64,000 nucleotides of DNA. It comes from Modestobacter sp. VKM Ac-2985. GTDB taxonomy: Bacteria > Actinomycetota > Actinomycetes > Mycobacteriales > Geodermatophilaceae. This document shows positions 25,928-34,650 of this stretch, piece by piece; position 1 is the stretch's first letter, and each line of letters begins with the position of its first letter. The notes under the pieces are model-generated. The model worked only from the letters and a program-made list of their open reading frames with translations, was not told where the DNA came from and ran no database searches. Location: contig NZ_JAPVBI010000002.1 of the NCBI RefSeq assembly GCF_026967925.1, positions 1,169,628 through 1,233,627 of the forward strand, given 5' to 3'. The translations under genes and the position numbers were made by a program.

Positions 25928-26129
25928 CTCGACCCGGACGGGGTCGACGGCGGCCGATCTGACGCTGGTGATCTCGCCCTCCTCGTTCCGCCGGCCGGTC
26001 CGGCACCGCAGCCATCCAAGCGCACCGGCCTGGCCGGTGGCCAGGGCCGTGGACGCCCCGCGCGGGCCTCGTGGGACGTCGCCGGGCGGCACGCCGTGCC
26101 CCTTGGGGCCGGGGGCGCAGGCGTCGCGC

Positions 26130-26135
26130 TAGGTT
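26130..26135 (+). promoter_or_regulatory. Possible -10 element (TAGGTT) for the usp gene
   Basis: A plus-strand TAGGTT about 65 bp before GTG 26200 in the divergent interval with the ABC ATPase. Transcription from it would read usp and probably the cyclase. Confidence 0.4.
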
Positions 26136-26199
26136 TCGGCCCGGGTGCACTGCGCCCAGGCCGAGGGCTCGATGGTCGGGTCACGGGCGAGGGGGTCGT

Positions 26200-26658
26200 G
26201 TGAGCGCGTACCGGTGTGTCGTCGTGGGGACCGATGGCTCGGAGTCCTCGATGCGAGCCGTCGATCGGGCGGCCGAACTGGCAGGTGCCTGCCAGGCCAG
26301 GCTGGTCGTCGCGTTGGCCCACCAGCCGCGGACGGTCGATGAGGGGACCGCAGCCGACGCCCGGGCCGCGCTCGGCTCCGAGGCGCACCTCGCCTTCGGC
26401 ACGGCTCCGGGTGAGGACGCGGTCCGCCGGGCGGGGGACCGCGCGCGAGCGGCTGGTGCGCGGTCCGTGGACACCGTGGCCGCCGTCGGTGCCCCGGTCG
26501 AGGCACTGCTGGACATCGTCCGCCGGGAGGACGCCGACCTCCTGGTGGTGGGCAACCGCGGGCTCTCCGGGCTCCGGGGGCGACTCCTGGGCTCGGTGCC
26601 GGCCGACGTCACCCGGCGGGCGACCGTCGACGTGCTCGTCGTGCACACCACGGACTGA
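26200..26658 (+). CDS. Universal stress protein (UspA family, ATP-binding type)
   Basis: 152 aa, a single Usp domain. It starts VSAYRCVVVGTDGSESS with the nucleotide-contacting Asp, and the phosphate-binding signature G-2x-G-9x-G(S) is present as GNRGLSGLRGRLLGS, then VDVLVVHT. Such proteins bind ATP and respond to growth arrest or energy stress. The stop is followed, in the same reading frame and only 3 nt later, by the probable start of a nucleotidyl cyclase, so the pair is likely coexpressed. Confidence 0.92.
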   Translation: MSAYRCVVVGTDGSESSMRAVDRAAELAGACQARLVVALAHQPRTVDEGTAADARAALGSEAHLAFGTAPGEDAVRRAGDRARAAGARSVDTVAAVGAPVEALLDIVRREDADLLVVGNRGLSGLRGRLLGSVPADVTRRATVDVLVVHTTD

Positions 26659-26661
26659 CCG

Positions 26662-27765
26662 CTGTCGCAGAGCGGCCACGACCCGCGCGACGACCTCGAG
26701 CAGCTGCTGCTCGGCGGGCCCCGCCGGTACACCCGCCGGCAGGTGGCCGAGCTGGCCGGCATGCCCCCCGAGCGCACCCAGCGGCTGTGGCGCGCCCTGG
26801 GCTTCGCCGACGTCCCGGAGGACCACCCGGCGTTCACCGACGCGGACGTCACCGCCCTGGCCCGGCTGTCGGCGCTGATCGACTCGGGTTTCGTCGAGCC
26901 CGGCGCCGAGGCGTCCATCGCCCGTGCCATGGGGCAGTCGCTGTCCCGGCTGGCCGACTGGCAGACCGACATGCTGGCCACCCTCCTCACCGCGCCCGAC
27001 GCCGCGCCGGCGGACCGTGTGGCGGTGGAGGCCGAGGCCGTCCGGACCACCGAGCAGCTGCTGCCGCTCATGCGCGAGCTGCAGGACTACGTCTGGCGGC
27101 GGCACCTGGCCGCCAACGCCGGGCGGCTGTTCCTTGCCGCCCCTGGTGCCGGGGACCGGCGGGAGCTGGCGGTCGGCTTCGCCGACCTCGTCGGCTACAC
27201 CTCCCGCAGCCGCGGCATGGGCGGCCGGGAGCTGGGTGCGATGGTCGAGGACTTCGAGGGGCTGGCCGCCGACGTCATCGCCCGGTTCCGTGGCCGGGTG
27301 GTGAAGACGGTCGGGGACGGCGTGCTGTTCACCTGCGCCGACCCGGCGGACGCCGTGGAGATCGCGCTGCTGCTGCCCGACGAGTGGACCGCCGCGGAGC
27401 GTCCACCGCTGCGGGTGGGCGCCGCCTACGGCCCGGTGCTCACCCGGCTCGGGGACGTCTACTCACCGGTGGTCAACCTGGCGAGCCGGCTCACCTCGAT
27501 CGCCCGGCCCTCGACCGTCCTGGTCGACCAGCAGCTGGCGCGCGAGCTGCGCGGCGTCCGGGAGTACCGGGTACGGCCGCTGCGCCGGGTGTCGGTGCGC
27601 GGCTACGACAACCTGCGCCCGTGGCTGGTACGGCGGAGCGCCACGGGTGACGAGGCCCCGGGTGTGGCGGCGTTCGAGGAGCTGCTCGACGAGATCGCCG
27701 ACGACGTGCTGGCCGCGTCGGAGGAGGAGGAGCTGCCCGGCGGAGCCGGTCCCTTCGCCGATTGA
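26662..27765 (+). CDS. Class III adenylate/guanylate cyclase with N-terminal regulatory domain
   Basis: About 367 aa from a putative CTG 26662; the first standard start is GTG 26743, giving 340 aa. The N-terminal ~160 residues resemble the regulatory domain of Rv1264-type adenylyl cyclases. That domain normally begins with the conserved LLGGPRRYTR segment, which here lies upstream of the GTG, favouring the CTG. Catalytic elements look intact: metal-binding VGFADLVGYTSRSR, GRVVKTVGDGVLF and the transition-state pair in VVNLASRLTS. It should make cAMP. It follows usp in the same frame after a single TGA. Confidence 0.85.
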   Translation: MSQSGHDPRDDLEQLLLGGPRRYTRRQVAELAGMPPERTQRLWRALGFADVPEDHPAFTDADVTALARLSALIDSGFVEPGAEASIARAMGQSLSRLADWQTDMLATLLTAPDAAPADRVAVEAEAVRTTEQLLPLMRELQDYVWRRHLAANAGRLFLAAPGAGDRRELAVGFADLVGYTSRSRGMGGRELGAMVEDFEGLAADVIARFRGRVVKTVGDGVLFTCADPADAVEIALLLPDEWTAAERPPLRVGAAYGPVLTRLGDVYSPVVNLASRLTSIARPSTVLVDQQLARELRGVREYRVRPLRRVSVRGYDNLRPWLVRRSATGDEAPGVAAFEELLDEIADDVLAASEEEELPGGAGPFAD

Positions 27766-27824
27766 GCAGGTCCGCGCCGGGGCCGCTCACCGGTCCGCCG
27801 GCCATCGGGCGGCACCATGAGCGG

Positions 27825-29462
27825 GTGTCCGCCACGCTGCTCGCCCGTGGACTGGCCGCCGGTCACGGCGCCCGGGTCCTGTTCGCCGACCTCGACCTGG
27901 TCGTCGCCCCCGGCGACGTCGTCGGCCTGGTCGGGGTGAACGGCGCCGGGAAGTCCACCCTGTTGCAGACCCTCGCCGGGGTGCTGCCGGCCGAGTCCGG
28001 GGAGATCGCGCTCAGCCCGCCGTCGGCGACGGTCGGGTACCTGCCGCAGGAGACCGACCGGCGGCCGGGGGAGACCGTGCTGGACCTGCTGGCCCGCCGG
28101 ACCGGGGTGGCCGCCGCCGAGCGGGCGATGGAGGAGGCCACGGAGGCGCTCACCGCCGGTGCCCCGGGTGCCGACGACCGGTACGGCGACGCCCTGGAGC
28201 GCTGGCTGGCCCTCGGTGGCGCCGACCTGGTCGAGCGTGCCGAGGCGGTGGTGGACTCGGTGGCCCCCGGTGTCGCGCTGGACGCGGCGACGGTCGGGCT
28301 CTCCGGCGGGCAGGCCGCCCGGGTCGGGCTGGCGTCGCTGCTGCTGAGCCGGTACGACGTCCTGCTCCTCGACGAGCCCACCAACGACCTCGACCTGGCC
28401 GGGCTGGAGCAGCTGGAGCGCTTCGTCACCGGCCTCCGCACCGGGGTGGTGCTGGTCAGCCACGACCGGGAGTTCCTCGCCCGCACCGTCACCCGGGTGG
28501 TGGAGCTGGACCTGGCCCAGCAGCTGGTGCGGGTGCACGACGGCGGCTACGAGGCCTACCTGGTCGAGCGGGAGGTGGCCCGCCGGCACGCCCGCGAGGA
28601 GTTCGAGGAGTTCGCCGACACCAAGGCCTCGCTGGAGTCGCGGGCGCGGATGCAGCGCAACTGGATGGCCAAGGGCGTCCGCGACTCGATCAAGAAGTCC
28701 AAGGACGGCGACAAGCACATCAAGGCGGCCAACCGGTCCTCCTCGGAGAAGCAGGCCGCCAAGGCCAAGCAGACCGAGCGGCGGATCGAGCGGCTGGAGG
28801 TGGTCGAGGAGCCGCGCAAGGAGTGGGAGCTGCGGATGGAGATCGCCGCCGCCCCGCGCGCCGGTGCCGTGGTCGCCACGCTGCGCGGCGCCGTCGTCCG
28901 CCGGGGCTCCTTCACCCTCGGTCCGGTCGACCTGCAGGTGGACTGGGGGGACCGGGTGGCGATCACCGGGGCCAACGGCTCGGGCAAGAGCACGCTGCTG
29001 GCTGCGCTGCTGGGCCGGCTGCCCCTCGAGGAGGGGACGGCGTCGCTGGGGTCCGGCGTGCGGCTGGGCGAGGTGGACCAGGTGCGTGGGCTGTTCCTCG
29101 GCGACGAGCCGCTCGCGGCCGCGTTCGGTGCGGAGGTGCCCGACCTGCCCGATGCCGAGGTGCGCACGCTGCTGGCCAAGTTCGGGTTGCGCGCCGACCA
29201 CGTGGTGCGGCCGGCCGGCACCCTGTCACCGGGGGAGCGGACCCGTGCGGCGCTGGCGCTGCTGCAGGCTCGCGGGGTCAACGTGCTGGTGCTCGACGAG
29301 CCGACCAACCACCTGGACCTGCCGGCGATCGAGCAGCTGGAGCAGGCGCTGGCCGACTACACCGGCACGTTGCTGCTGGTCACCCACGACCGCCGGATGC
29401 TCGAGGCGGTGCGCACCACCCGGCGGTTCGCGGTGGCCGACGGCCGGGTCCAGCAGGGCTGA
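27825..29462 (+). CDS. ABC-F family ATPase (ribosome-associated type)
   Basis: 545 aa, two tandem ABC domains and no transmembrane region, the ABC-F layout. Domain 1: GVNGAGKST, LSGGQAARVGLA, LLDEPTNDLD. A long charged linker (~residues 250-340; DTKASLESRARMQ to RRIERLEVVEE) matches the P-site tRNA-interaction motif region. Domain 2: GANGSGKST, LSPGERTRAALAL, LVLDEPTNHLD. ABC-F proteins rescue or tune ribosomes; some confer antibiotic resistance, which cannot be decided from sequence alone. GTG 27825 is 59 bp after the cyclase stop; an in-frame TTG 27762 is possible but less likely. Confidence 0.9.
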   Translation: MSATLLARGLAAGHGARVLFADLDLVVAPGDVVGLVGVNGAGKSTLLQTLAGVLPAESGEIALSPPSATVGYLPQETDRRPGETVLDLLARRTGVAAAERAMEEATEALTAGAPGADDRYGDALERWLALGGADLVERAEAVVDSVAPGVALDAATVGLSGGQAARVGLASLLLSRYDVLLLDEPTNDLDLAGLEQLERFVTGLRTGVVLVSHDREFLARTVTRVVELDLAQQLVRVHDGGYEAYLVEREVARRHAREEFEEFADTKASLESRARMQRNWMAKGVRDSIKKSKDGDKHIKAANRSSSEKQAAKAKQTERRIERLEVVEEPRKEWELRMEIAAAPRAGAVVATLRGAVVRRGSFTLGPVDLQVDWGDRVAITGANGSGKSTLLAALLGRLPLEEGTASLGSGVRLGEVDQVRGLFLGDEPLAAAFGAEVPDLPDAEVRTLLAKFGLRADHVVRPAGTLSPGERTRAALALLQARGVNVLVLDEPTNHLDLPAIEQLEQALADYTGTLLLVTHDRRMLEAVRTTRRFAVADGRVQQG

Positions 29463-29479
29463 CGGGGCCGGGAACGACG

Positions 29480-29514
29480 CCGCCCGCCCGGGACTAGGTG
29501 TCCTGGGCGGGCGG
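29480..29514 (+). terminator. Terminator hairpin after the ABC-F gene
   Basis: A ~15-bp stem (CCGCCCGCCC... / ...GGGCGGGCGG, one internal mismatch) with a short TAGGT loop, starting 17 bp after the stop. It also insulates the convergent tRNA gene. Confidence 0.8.
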
Positions 29515-29541
29515 GGTGTCGTGGTGCGAGCTGGGCTGGTG

Positions 29542-29613
29542 TGCCCCCGGCAGGATTCGAACCTGCGCCCCTGCCTCCGGAGGGCAGTGCTCTATCCCCT
29601 GAGCTACGGGGGC
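29542..29613 (-). tRNA. tRNA-Arg (anticodon CCG)
   Basis: 72 nt without CCA. The acceptor stem GCCCCCG/CGGGGGC is perfect, the D-stem is GCTC/GAGC, the anticodon stem CTGCC/GGCAG encloses loop CTCCGGA (anticodon CCG), the variable loop is 4 nt, and the T-arm is GCAGG-TTCGAAT-CCTGC. The discriminator is A. CCA is not encoded (CAC follows). It decodes CGG, a frequent codon in this genome. Confidence 0.97.
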
Positions 29614-29734
29614 TCGTCCACGTGTCCTGCTGTCCTGCGATCGTGCTGCGCTCTGCTCCCGCTCGGCGCCCGTGGCACGTTACCAGCCCGCGGGTGGCGC
29701 ATCGGCAGGGACCCCGGCGACCCCGCCGACCGGG

Positions 29735-30436
29735 TCAGGGGGCCGGGAGGGGCTCCCCGCCACGGGCCCGGAGCATCGTCGCCATGGTGGTCGTCTCGGC
29801 GTCCTGGGTCTCCGCGATCGACCGGGCCAGGCGCTCCACGACGTCCACGTCGGAGTGCTCCCGGCCGTACTCGGCCATGGCCAGGCCGCCCTGGTGGTGC
29901 CGGATCATCAGCTGCAGGAACATCGCGTCGAACGCCGTCCCGGACAGCGAGCGCAGCTCGGCGAGCTCTGCCTCGGTCGCCATCCCCGGCATGAGCGCGC
30001 CGCCGGCCGTGTCGTGGCCGGCCATGTCGTGCCCGGCCATCTCCGCGCCCTCGGACATCCAGGCCATGGTCTCCCCGCCGGTGAACGGCAGGTCCCACAG
30101 CGCCAGCCAGCCCTGCATCCGGCCCAGCTGGTTCGTCTGGGTGGCCGAGATGTCGAACGCGAGCTGGCGGATCTCCGGGTCCTCGGTCCGGAGGAGGGCC
30201 AGGTTCGCCATCTCCACGGCCTGCAGGTGGTGCCGGGACATGTCCCGGGAGAACCCGGCCGCCACCGAGTCCGTGGTGGGCTGGTCCTCCCGGCCGACTC
30301 CCATCGCCACGGCCAGCCCGCCACCGGCCAGCAGCAGTCCCACGGCGATCACCGCCACCAGGACGCCGGTCAGCCAGCCGCGGGGCCGGCCGGAGCTCGT
30401 CGCTCCGCGGTCGTCCTCGGTCGCGGGATCGGTCAT
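29735..30436 (-). CDS. DUF305 family membrane-anchored His/Met-rich protein
   Basis: 233 aa. One N-terminal transmembrane segment (~20-45) follows a cytoplasmic head, leaving an extracytoplasmic domain. DUF305 hallmarks: paired HH motifs in MSRHHLQAVEMA and MIRHHQGGLAMAEYG, with a Met/His-rich linker GAEMAGHDMAGHD between them, suggesting copper or another soft metal as ligand. It lies 37 bp after the DUF3105 gene on the same strand. The pairing recurs in actinomycetes; neither function is established. Confidence 0.88.
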   Translation of the reverse strand: MTDPATEDDRGATSSGRPRGWLTGVLVAVIAVGLLLAGGGLAVAMGVGREDQPTTDSVAAGFSRDMSRHHLQAVEMANLALLRTEDPEIRQLAFDISATQTNQLGRMQGWLALWDLPFTGGETMAWMSEGAEMAGHDMAGHDTAGGALMPGMATEAELAELRSLSGTAFDAMFLQLMIRHHQGGLAMAEYGREHSDVDVVERLARSIAETQDAETTTMATMLRARGGEPLPAP

Positions 30437-30473
30437 CGGGTCCTCTCAGGTGCCGTGCCGGGCGGGCGGCGGG

Positions 30474-31286
30474 TCAGGGCGCCGAGGTCGTCTCGGGCGC
30501 CGGGGTCGACGTCGTCGGTGCGTCGGTGACCATCGCGTCGGTGCCGCGGCTGCTGCTGCCCGCCAGGATCGGGTCGGTGATGAACAGCGGGTTCTCGCAG
30601 CTGGCCCCGACCTCGGGGTAGAAGTCGGCGTTGTAGGTCATGAACTCGGCGTACTGCTGCACCCGGATGTCGTCGGCGGAGTCGACGGTCAGCTGGTGGT
30701 TCCACGACTGCAGGCTGATCGGCGAGCCGAGCCCGACGTAGGGGGAGAGCATGAGCCCGGACGTGCCCTCGACCAGCTCTTCCAGCGTGGCGAGGTCGCC
30801 GTCGCTGATCAGCTCCGGGTCGTAGGTGATCCAGGTGGCGCCGTGCTCCATGGAGTGGACGGCGTTCTCGTGCCGGATGTCCACGTCGTAGACGGTGCCG
30901 GTGCAGTCGGCCCACTCACCGTCGTGCGGCCCACCGACCGGCGGGCTCTCGGTGTAGCTGACCGGCGTGGTGACGTGCTCCTGGCCGGCGGCGTAGTCGA
31001 AGGTCTCCAGGCCGGTGATCTCGCTGGCCTCGGTGACCTGGTTCGCGTTCGACTCGTTCACCTGGACGACGGCGTAGCTGATGATGGCTGCGGCGAAGAC
31101 GACCACCGCGACGGTCGCCGCGATCAGGCCCCAGGGCTTCTGCTTGGTGACCACGTTGGCCGGCGGGCGGGTGCGCCCGCGGCCGCCCGAGCCCTTGCCG
31201 GGCACCCGCTGGCCGCTGGCGCCGGACCCTCCACGGGAAGCGCCGCCGGTCGCGCGGCTGTTCTCGGGCTTGGGGTCCTTGGCCAC
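30474..31286 (-). CDS. DUF3105 family membrane-anchored protein
   Basis: 270 aa from GTG 31286 with GAGGAG upstream. A Gly/Ser/Arg-rich cytoplasmic head (~50 aa) precedes one transmembrane segment (~52-75). The exported DUF3105 domain contains the conserved HVTTPVSYTESPPVGGPHDGEWADCTGTVYD stretch and ENAVHSMEHGATW, with a C-terminal Cys (GASCENP) that could pair with the Cys in ADCTG. It ends in a Thr/Ala/Pro tail. It is first gene of a two-gene operon with DUF305. A minus-strand TAGACT (31388-31383) may be the -10. Confidence 0.85.
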   Translation of the reverse strand: MAKDPKPENSRATGGASRGGSGASGQRVPGKGSGGRGRTRPPANVVTKQKPWGLIAATVAVVVFAAAIISYAVVQVNESNANQVTEASEITGLETFDYAAGQEHVTTPVSYTESPPVGGPHDGEWADCTGTVYDVDIRHENAVHSMEHGATWITYDPELISDGDLATLEELVEGTSGLMLSPYVGLGSPISLQSWNHQLTVDSADDIRVQQYAEFMTYNADFYPEVGASCENPLFITDPILAGSSSRGTDAMVTDAPTTSTPAPETTSAP

Positions 31287-31486
31287 TGCCGCTCCTCGTT
31301 CGCTGTGCGTCGTGAGCTGCGCCGTCCCGTGGGAGCCGCACCGCTCGCGTCCGTCCCGGGCTGCTCCCGTCCGGCGGCTGCGAGTCTAGGTCGCCGACCT
31401 GTGCGGTCCCTGACCGTCGGCGGTCGCTGCAGAGGTGTCCCCGCACACAGTCGGCGGGCAGGTCGGAACGGGGATGCCCCGCTCCG

Positions 31487-31492
31487 TACGAT
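31487..31492 (+). promoter_or_regulatory. -10 element (TACGAT) giving a leaderless argS mRNA
   Basis: TACGAT ends exactly 6 nt before GTG 31499, so the expected transcription start coincides with the start codon. No Shine-Dalgarno precedes the GTG. Confidence 0.6.
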
Positions 31493-31498
31493 CGAACG

Positions 31499-33160
31499 GT
31501 GACACCCGAGCAGCTCAGCGACGTCGTCCGGTCCGCAGTCGCGGCGGCCGTGGAGCGCGGCGTGCTCTCGGTCGCCGTCCCCGACGAGGTCGTGATCGAG
31601 CGCCCGAAGAACCCCGAGCACGGCGACTACGCCACCAACGTCGCGCTCCGGCTGGCCAAGGCCGCCGGCCGCCCGCCGCGCGAGGTCGCCGAGGTGCTCG
31701 CCGGTGAGCTCCGTGGCGTCGAGGGCATCTCGGCCGTCGACGTCGCCGGGCCCGGCTTCCTCAACGTCACCCTGGCCAAGGACGCGTTGGGGCAGATCGC
31801 CGTCCGGGTGGTCGCCGCGGGGGAGGCCTACGGACGCACGGAGGTGCTGGCCGGGCAGCGGCTGGACCTGGAGTTCGTGTCGGCGAACCCGACGGGGCCG
31901 GTGCACATCGGCGGCACCCGGTGGGCCGCCGTCGGGGACGCGCTCGGCCGGCTGCTGACCGCCAGCGGCGCGCAGGTCACCCGGGAGTACTACTTCAACG
32001 ACGCCGGTGCGCAGATCGACCGTTTCGCGTTGAGCCTGCTGGCCGCCGCACACGGGCGGCCGGTGCCGGAGGACGGCTACGCCGGCGACTACATCGGCGA
32101 GATCGCCGCCCAGGTGGTCGCCGCCGAGCCCGGCGTGCTCGAGCTGCCCGAGGCCGAGCAGCAGGAGCGGTTCCGGGTGCGCGGCGTCGACCTGATGTTC
32201 GCCGAGATCAAGCGGACGCTGGCCGACTTCGGCGTCGTCTTCGACGTCTACTTCAGCGAGCGCACGCTGCACGAGACCGGTGCGTTGGAGAAGGCGGTGG
32301 CCCGGCTGCGCGAGCAGGGGCACGTCTACGAGGCCGACGGCGCCGTCTGGCTCCGGACGACGACCTTCGGGGACGACAAGGACCGGGTCCTGGTCAAGAG
32401 CGACGGCGAGACGACCTACTTCGCCGCCGACTGCGCCTACTACCTGGACAAGCGCGAGCGTGGCTTCGACAAGGTCGTGATCATGCTCGGCGCCGACCAC
32501 CACGGCTACATCGGCCGGTACAAGGCGCTGGTCGCCGCACTGGGCGACGACCCGGACACCAACCTGGAGATCCTGATCGGCCAGCTGGTCAACCTGGTCC
32601 GGGACGGCGAACCCCTGCGGATGAGCAAGCGCGCCGGCACGGTGGTGCTGCTGGAGGACCTGGTGGCCGCCGTCGGGGCCGACGCGGCCCGGTACGCCCT
32701 GGCCCGGGCCTCGGTCGACCAGCAGATCGACCTGGACCTGGACCTGTGGAGCCGGCAGACCAACGACAACCCGGTCTTCTACGTCCAGTACGCCCACGCC
32801 CGGATCTCCTCGCTGCTGCGCGGCGCGGCCGACCTCGGCCTGCCGCTGGGCGAGGCCGGCGACGTGGACACCGCGGCGCTCGCCCACCAGCGGGAGGGCG
32901 ACCTGCTGCGGGCGCTGGGGGAGTTCCCCCGGGTGATCGCCTCGGCCGCGGAGCTGCGGGCTCCGCACCGGGTGGCCCGGTACCTGGAGGAGCTGGCCGG
33001 CACCTACCACCGGTTCTACGACTCCTGCCGGGTGCTGCCCCGCGGTGACGAGGAGGCCACGCCGGTGACCACCGCCCGGCTGTGGCTGTGCGCGGCGACC
33101 GCGACGGTGCTGCGCAACGGCCTGGCCGTGCTCGGCGTCTCCGCCCCGGAGCGGATGTGA
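31499..33160 (+). CDS. argS: Arginyl-tRNA synthetase
   Basis: 553 aa, class I synthetase. The HIGH signature appears as [12 protein letters not shown], and the KMSKS-equivalent as [11 protein letters not shown]. The N-terminal Add1 domain (to ~residue 110) and the C-terminal DALR-type anticodon-binding domain (last ~120 residues, [13 protein letters not shown] onward) are both present. It opens the argS-lysA-hom-thrC-thrB cluster, the same order as M. tuberculosis Rv1292-Rv1296. lysA overlaps its stop by 4 nt (GTGA). Confidence 0.97.
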   Translation: MTPEQLSDVVRSAVAAAVERGVLSVAVPDEVVIERPKNPEHGDYATNVALRLAKAAGRPPREVAEVLAGELRGVEGISAVDVAGPGFLNVTLAKDALGQIAVRVVAAGEAYGRTEVLAGQRLDLEFVSANPTGPVHIGGTRWAAVGDALGRLLTASGAQVTREYYFNDAGAQIDRFALSLLAAAHGRPVPEDGYAGDYIGEIAAQVVAAEPGVLELPEAEQQERFRVRGVDLMFAEIKRTLADFGVVFDVYFSERTLHETGALEKAVARLREQGHVYEADGAVWLRTTTFGDDKDRVLVKSDGETTYFAADCAYYLDKRERGFDKVVIMLGADHHGYIGRYKALVAALGDDPDTNLEILIGQLVNLVRDGEPLRMSKRAGTVVLLEDLVAAVGADAARYALARASVDQQIDLDLDLWSRQTNDNPVFYVQYAHARISSLLRGAADLGLPLGEAGDVDTAALAHQREGDLLRALGEFPRVIASAAELRAPHRVARYLEELAGTYHRFYDSCRVLPRGDEEATPVTTARLWLCAATATVLRNGLAVLGVSAPERM

Positions 33161-34650
33161 GGGCGCACCCGGCCGGTCCGCTGCACGGCAACATCGCGCC
33201 GCCCCCGGCGGCCGGCCCGGCACCGGCCGACCTCGGCGTGCTCGACCCGCAGGTCTGGCCGCGGTCGGCCCGGCGGGTCGACGGCGAGCTGGAGCTGGGT
33301 GGCCGCCGGGTGACCGACCTGGCCCGCGAGCACGGCACGCCGCTGTTCGTGCTGGACGAGGGCGACTTCCGCGGCCGGGCCGCCGACTTCGCCGACGCCT
33401 TCACCGACGCCGACGTGCACTACGCCTCCAAGGCGTTCCTCTGCGGGCAGGTGGCCCGCTGGATCGCCGACGACGGGCTGCACCTGGACGCCTGCAGCGG
33501 CAACGAGCTCGCGGTCGCGCTGGCCGCCGGCTTCCCGGCCGAGCGGATCGCGCTGCACGGCAACAACAAGTCGCTGGTCGAGCTGCAGCTCGCGGTCGAC
33601 GCCGGGATCGGCCACGTGGTGCTGGACTCCTTCGACGAGATCGACCGGCTGGTGCCGCTCGGCGAGGCCCGGCTGGCCGCCGGTGGCGCGCCGGTGTCGG
33701 TGCTGATCCGGTCGACGGTGGGCATCGAGGCGCACACCCACGAGTTCATCGCCACCGCCCACGAGGACCAGAAGTTCGGCTTCTCGCTGGCCACCGGCGA
33801 CGCGCTCACCGCAGCGGTCCGGGTGATCCGGGAGCCGGGGCTGCACCTGGCCGGCCTGCACAGCCACATCGGCTCGCAGATCTTCGACACGGCCGGCTTC
33901 GAGGCCGCCGCGCACCGGGTCGTCGGCCTGCTCGGCCAGGTGCACCAGGCCACCGGTGAGGTGCTCGGCGAGCTCAACCTCGGCGGCGGGTTCGGCATCG
34001 CCTACCTCGCCGAGGACGACCCGGTCACCCCCGAGGACGTCGCGGTGAAGCTCCGGTCGGTCATCGCCGCCGAGTGCGCGGCCCTCGGGCTGCCGGTGCC
34101 GCGACTGGCCGTCGAGCCGGGCCGCGCGATCGCCGGGCCGGGCACCGTGACGCTGTACGAGATCGGCACGATCAAGCCGGTGCGGCTCGGGGCCAGCGGC
34201 GCGCCGGGCACCCCGCTGGTGCGCAACTACGTCTCCGTCGACGGCGGGATGAGCGACAACATCCGCACCGCCCTCTACGACGCCAGCTACACCTGCGTGC
34301 TGGCCAACCGCAGCTCCGACGCCCCGCCGGCGCTGTGCCGGGTGGTCGGCAAGCACTGCGAGAGCGGCGACGTGCTGGTCCGCGACCTGTGGCTGCCGTC
34401 GGACGTGCAGCCCGGCGACCTGCTGGCGGTCGCCGCCACCGGCGCCTACTGCTGGTCGATGGCGAGCAACTACAACTACCTGCTGAAGCCGCCGGTGGTC
34501 GCCGTGCGGGACGGGGTGGCGACCGAGATCGTGCGGCGTCAGACACTGTCCGACGTGTTCGCCCTCGATGCCGTCCTCGCCGACGTGCCCGCCCCCAGCC
34601 CGGCGATCGACCAGCCGGCACCCGAGCACGCCGCAGGAGCCCAGTCGTGA
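33157..34650 (+). CDS. lysA: Diaminopimelate decarboxylase
   Basis: 497 aa, PLP enzyme making lysine from meso-diaminopimelate. The PLP lysine is Lys92 ([10 protein letters not shown]). The glycine-rich phosphate site is [17 protein letters not shown] is present, and the second-subunit active-site Cys is in GKHCESGD. The start is GTG 33157 overlapping the argS stop; the N-terminus carries a ~25-residue Pro/Ala-rich extension. Its own stop overlaps hom (GTGA), suggesting strict translational coupling along the operon. Confidence 0.97.
   Translation: MRAHPAGPLHGNIAPPPAAGPAPADLGVLDPQVWPRSARRVDGELELGGRRVTDLAREHGTPLFVLDEGDFRGRAADFADAFTDADVHYASKAFLCGQVARWIADDGLHLDACSGNELAVALAAGFPAERIALHGNNKSLVELQLAVDAGIGHVVLDSFDEIDRLVPLGEARLAAGGAPVSVLIRSTVGIEAHTHEFIATAHEDQKFGFSLATGDALTAAVRVIREPGLHLAGLHSHIGSQIFDTAGFEAAAHRVVGLLGQVHQATGEVLGELNLGGGFGIAYLAEDDPVTPEDVAVKLRSVIAAECAALGLPVPRLAVEPGRAIAGPGTVTLYEIGTIKPVRLGASGAPGTPLVRNYVSVDGGMSDNIRTALYDASYTCVLANRSSDAPPALCRVVGKHCESGDVLVRDLWLPSDVQPGDLLAVAATGAYCWSMASNYNYLLKPPVVAVRDGVATEIVRRQTLSDVFALDAVLADVPAPSPAIDQPAPEHAAGAQS

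Noticed and set aside
27762-27824. TTG start at 27762 for the ABC-F gene
   Set aside because: The extra 21 residues (SRSAPGPLTGPPAIG...) do not look like an ABC-F N-terminus. GTG 27825 begins directly before the first nucleotide-binding domain.
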